Assembly (NCBI RefSeq): GCF_006442965.1
Contig: NZ_VFWX01000024.1
Coordinates: 1-64,000, forward strand
Length of the DNA: 64,000 nt
DNA from: Mesorhizobium sp. CU3
GTDB taxonomy: Bacteria; Pseudomonadota; Alphaproteobacteria; Rhizobiales; Rhizobiaceae
Reading direction: 5' to 3'
The position numbers were made by a program, and so were the translations under genes. This document shows positions 61,585 to 64,000 of the stretch, one piece after another; the stretch's first letter is position 1, and every line of letters begins with the position of its first letter. The notes below the pieces were generated by a model that saw only the letters and a list, made by a program, of their open reading frames with translations, ran no database searches and was not told the origin of the DNA.

Positions 61585-63048
61585 ATGACCTGGGTTATCC
61601 TCACGGGCAGGCAGAACGACATCGATCAGGTGGCCACGCCCCACAAGATCATCACCAACCGCGACTATCTCGCCCATCCGGCGCTATTCAGCGGCCAGCG
61701 GCCGAAGGTGATCAACCTGTCGAACAATTACGGCTATCAGAGCCGGGGCTACTATGCCTCGCTGCTTGCCGGCTCGCGCGGCCACAGGGTGATCCCCACG
61801 GTCGAGACGATGATCGACCTGTCGGAGCGCAAGCTCTACGAGCATGCGCTGCCCGAGCTCGAGCTCGCCCTGAACAAGTGCCGCAAGGATCTAGGCGGTG
61901 TTTTCCCGGGGAAGGTCGCCATCTTCTTCGGCATCGGCCCCTCGAAGGTCTGGGATCGTTTCGCCAGGCTGCTCTTCGACTGGTTCCGGGCGCCGGCGCT
62001 CGAGGTCCACATCAAGGACAGCGCCGAATGGGCTTCGATCCGCAAGATCGGTTTCCTGCCGCTGGCGCGCATGAGCGAGGAAGAAGAAAAATTCTTCCTG
62101 CAGTGCCTCGACACCTACACAAACCGCGAATGGCGCGACACCAAGGGCCGCACGCCGGCGCGCTATACCTTCGCGACGCTGGTCGATCCGCATGAGGAAT
62201 TGCCGCCCTCGGAAATCTCATCCCTGCGCTACTGGGCAAGGATCGCCGAGAAGATGGGCGTCGAGGTCGAGCCGATCACCAGGAAGGATCTGGCCAAGCT
62301 CGCCAATTACGACGCGCTGTTCATCCGCGAAACGACCTCGATCTCCAACCACACCTACCGCTTCGCGCGCCGCGCCCAGCAGGAAGGCATGCCGGTGATC
62401 GACGACCCGCTGTCGATGATCCGCTGCACCAACAAGGTCTATCTGAACGAGCTGATGACCTACAACAAGGTGCCGGTGCCGCCGACGGTGATGATCGCCG
62501 GCACCTCCGACTTCGAGCTGGCGGCGCAGACGCTGGGCTTCCCGCTGGTGCTGAAGATCCCGGATTCCTCCTTCTCGCGCGGCGTCAAGAAATGCGAGAG
62601 CCTGGCCGAGCTGACCAAGCTCGCGACCGAGTGGCTGGAGGATTCCGATCTTCTGATCGCTCAGAAATTCATCCCCACCGAATATGACTGGCGTGTCGGC
62701 GTGCTGGGCGGCCAGCCGCTGTTTGCCGTGCACTATCTGATGGCGAAAAAGCACTGGCAGATCGTCAACCACAAGGCCAACGGCAAGCCGGACCAGGGCG
62801 GCATAAAGACCTTCACGCTGAAGCAGACGCCGCCGCATGTCGTCGAGACGGCGGTCAAGGCAGCCAAGTGCATCGGCGACGGTCTTTACGGCGTCGACCT
62901 CAAGGAGACCAAGGATGGCGTTTTCGTCATCGAGGTCAACGACAACCCCAATCTCGACCATGGCTGGGAGGATTCCGGCGAGAAGGACGAGCTGTGGGTG
63001 CGGCTGACGCAGTGGTTCCTGAATCGCCTGGAGCGGCCGGACAAGTAG
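61585..63048 (+). CDS. RimK-like ATP-grasp ligase with RLAN-type N-terminal domain
   Basis: A 487-residue ligase. The N-terminal domain (MTWVILTGRQNDIDQVATPH; VINLSNNYGYQSRGYYASLL) resembles the RimK-like N-terminal type, and the C-terminal ATP-grasp domain shows FPLVLKIPDSSFSRGVKKCE, LIAQKFIPTEYDWRVGVLGG and metal-binding VIEVNDNPNLDHG. ATP-grasp enzymes of this type join a carboxylate to an amine, as in glutamate tagging. Co-transcribed with the GNAT-peptidase gene. Product unknown. Confidence 0.88.
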   Translation: MTWVILTGRQNDIDQVATPHKIITNRDYLAHPALFSGQRPKVINLSNNYGYQSRGYYASLLAGSRGHRVIPTVETMIDLSERKLYEHALPELELALNKCRKDLGGVFPGKVAIFFGIGPSKVWDRFARLLFDWFRAPALEVHIKDSAEWASIRKIGFLPLARMSEEEEKFFLQCLDTYTNREWRDTKGRTPARYTFATLVDPHEELPPSEISSLRYWARIAEKMGVEVEPITRKDLAKLANYDALFIRETTSISNHTYRFARRAQQEGMPVIDDPLSMIRCTNKVYLNELMTYNKVPVPPTVMIAGTSDFELAAQTLGFPLVLKIPDSSFSRGVKKCESLAELTKLATEWLEDSDLLIAQKFIPTEYDWRVGVLGGQPLFAVHYLMAKKHWQIVNHKANGKPDQGGIKTFTLKQTPPHVVETAVKAAKCIGDGLYGVDLKETKDGVFVIEVNDNPNLDHGWEDSGEKDELWVRLTQWFLNRLERPDK

Positions 63049-63055
63049 CGGGCGG

Positions 63056-63236
63056 ATAGGGGAACTGGAGAACTGGGGAATTGAGGAACTGAAGAATTGA
63101 GGAAGGATATGAGGATGTGAGGATGTGAGGATGTGAGAATGGATGGCTCCCCTAGCCGCTCCATTCTCCAGTTCTTCAGTTCCTCAATTCCTCAATTCCC
63201 CAATTCCCCAATTCCACAGTTCCCAAACCGAGGGAA
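63056..63236. repeat. octamer-repeat purine/pyrimidine inverted repeat
   Basis: The left part consists of degenerate octamers GGAATTGA/GGAACTGA (63060-63104) and then four GAGGATGT-like units (63108-63141); after a short centre the right part (63165-63230) runs as pyrimidine-rich octamers of the TCAATTCC/CCAATTCC type. Left and right arms are complementary, so the whole can form a long hairpin. Ends ahead of the DUF3303 gene. Confidence 0.85.
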
Positions 63237-63240
63237 CAGA

Positions 63241-63513
63241 ATGCTGTTTTTCGTAATCGAGGATTACCGTGGCTGCGATCGTAAGGAGATCTACCGACGC
63301 TTTAACGACAAGGGGCGATTGAAGCCCGACGAACTCGTCGTCCATCATAGCTGGATCGCCGGTGACATGAGCCGCTGCTTCCTTCTGGTCGAGACCGATG
63401 ACGTCACGATCCTGCAGCGCTGGGCGATCGAGTGGAACGACCTGGTCGAGTTCGAGATCGTCCCGGTGGCGACCAACAAGGACATGGTCGCGGCGCTGGC
63501 CAGGCATCTTTGA
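63241..63513 (+). CDS. DUF3303-type small protein
   Basis: A 90-residue protein starting MLFFVIEDYRGCDRKEIYRR, with VHHSWIAGDMSRCFLLVETD and WNDLVEFEIVPV, the pattern of DUF3303 (related to the dimeric alpha-beta barrel fold). Function unknown. The ATG lies at the end of the pyrimidine repeat; GAGGGAACAG is the ribosome site. Confidence 0.85.
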   Translation: MLFFVIEDYRGCDRKEIYRRFNDKGRLKPDELVVHHSWIAGDMSRCFLLVETDDVTILQRWAIEWNDLVEFEIVPVATNKDMVAALARHL

Positions 63514-63547
63514 AGAAATTCATGGCGCGTAGGGTCGGTGCTCCGCC

Positions 63548-63940
63548 TTAAATGACCGCCATCGCATCGACCTCAATCAGGTAGCCTGGGGACATTACGG
63601 CTACCCCGATTATCACATTCGCCGGTTTGTGATCTCCAAACACCGAAATCTGCGCGTCTTCGAGAATCGGAAGGTGTTTATCGCGGTCATAGTCCACGAT
63701 GTAGATCGTGATCTTGCAGACTTGGTCCGGCCGTGCGCCTGCCGCCCTGAGCGCTCGGCCGAGATTGCCGAATGCAAGGCGGGCTTGCGCCGCAAAATCT
63801 CCCTGCCCGACCAGCTTGCCGTGTATGTCTTCGGGCTGCTGACCTGAGATGAAGACCAGCTTGGATCCCGTCGCGACGACAACCTGCGTGTACATCTCCG
63901 GAACCGGCAGATCGTCTGGGTTGATGAGCTCAAGCGACAT
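63548..63940 (-). CDS. RidA-family protein (YjgF/YER057c/UK114)
   Basis: A 130-residue enamine/imine deaminase-like protein. TQVVVATGSKLVFISGQQPE, GDFAAQARLAFGNLGRAL and DQVCKITIYIVDYD follow the family pattern, as does the terminal PGYLIEVDAMAVI. Subfamily members differ in the catalytic Arg; the RidA role of clearing 2-aminoacrylate is possible only if that Arg is kept, which I cannot decide here. Single gene, convergent with the DUF3303 gene. Confidence 0.9.
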   Translation of the reverse strand: MSLELINPDDLPVPEMYTQVVVATGSKLVFISGQQPEDIHGKLVGQGDFAAQARLAFGNLGRALRAAGARPDQVCKITIYIVDYDRDKHLPILEDAQISVFGDHKPANVIIGVAVMSPGYLIEVDAMAVI

Positions 63941-64000
63941 AAAAATCTCCTGCTTGTTCGACTGAAATAGACCTTTGTGGTCGCCGCGCTGGCGATCACC

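Noticed and set aside
63056..63236. CRISPR-like array
   Set aside because: Repeat period is eight bases with no spacers, and the arms are inverted; not a CRISPR.

Overview
The window is a chromosomal segment of a high-GC alphaproteobacterium of the Rhizobiales, most likely Mesorhizobium or a close Phyllobacteriaceae relative. This is inferred from the gene order smpB, rpoZ, rsh, pyrE, acpS, lepB, rnc, era, recO, the paired Omp2/RopA-type porins, PrsD/PrsE-type secretion genes, and short palindromic intergenic repeats typical of rhizobia. No database search was possible; assignments rest on motifs, lengths and neighbourhood.

Layout. 0.1-8.3 kb: family-4-like uracil-DNA glycosylase, ETF-ubiquinone oxidoreductase, a DUF922 protein, an endonuclease/exonuclease/phosphatase protein, AMP nucleosidase and small secreted proteins. 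8.7-11.2 kb: Sel1-like protein, branched-chain amino acid binding protein, hexapeptide acetyltransferase. 11.2-18.8 kb: leucine/isovalerate degradation locus (both methylcrotonyl-CoA carboxylase subunits, isovaleryl-CoA dehydrogenase, TetR regulator), interrupted by a macro-domain gene, two tandem secreted paralogues and a HicAB pair. 18.9-23.8 kb: a damaged MarR gene and a type I secretion locus (CAP-domain candidate substrate, ABC exporter, HlyD adaptor). 24.1-32.9 kb: acylphosphatase, an HisC-like aminotransferase, then four tandem TPR-sulfotransferase paralogues. 33.0-38.5 kb: two divergent porins whose 5' ends form an inverted repeat around tRNA-Ser(GCT), a tyrosine recombinase and an alpha/beta hydrolase. 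38.8-55.8 kb: housekeeping block (frameshifted lytic transglycosylase, dapA, smpB, GH25 lysozyme, UDGb, NYN protein, rpoZ, rsh, pyrE, acpS, lepB, rnc, era, recO) with a CPBP protease and an AT-rich segment between era and recO. 56-64 kb: a very large DUF2339 membrane protein, ECF sigma/anti-sigma pair, a GNAT-C39 peptidase fusion coupled to a RimK-like ATP-grasp ligase, an octamer-repeat hairpin, DUF3303 and RidA proteins.

The best candidates for poorly described biology are the four-gene TPR-sulfotransferase array, in which each gene keeps the same short leader sequence and the same N-terminal motif, and the acetyltransferase-peptidase/ATP-grasp pair beside the ECF sigma module. Secondary leads are the CAP-protein secretion locus, whose exporter seems to lack a standard start codon, and the inverted porin duplication around the tRNA gene. 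Several genes show decay or frameshifts (marR, lytic transglycosylase) that could be real or could be sequence errors.
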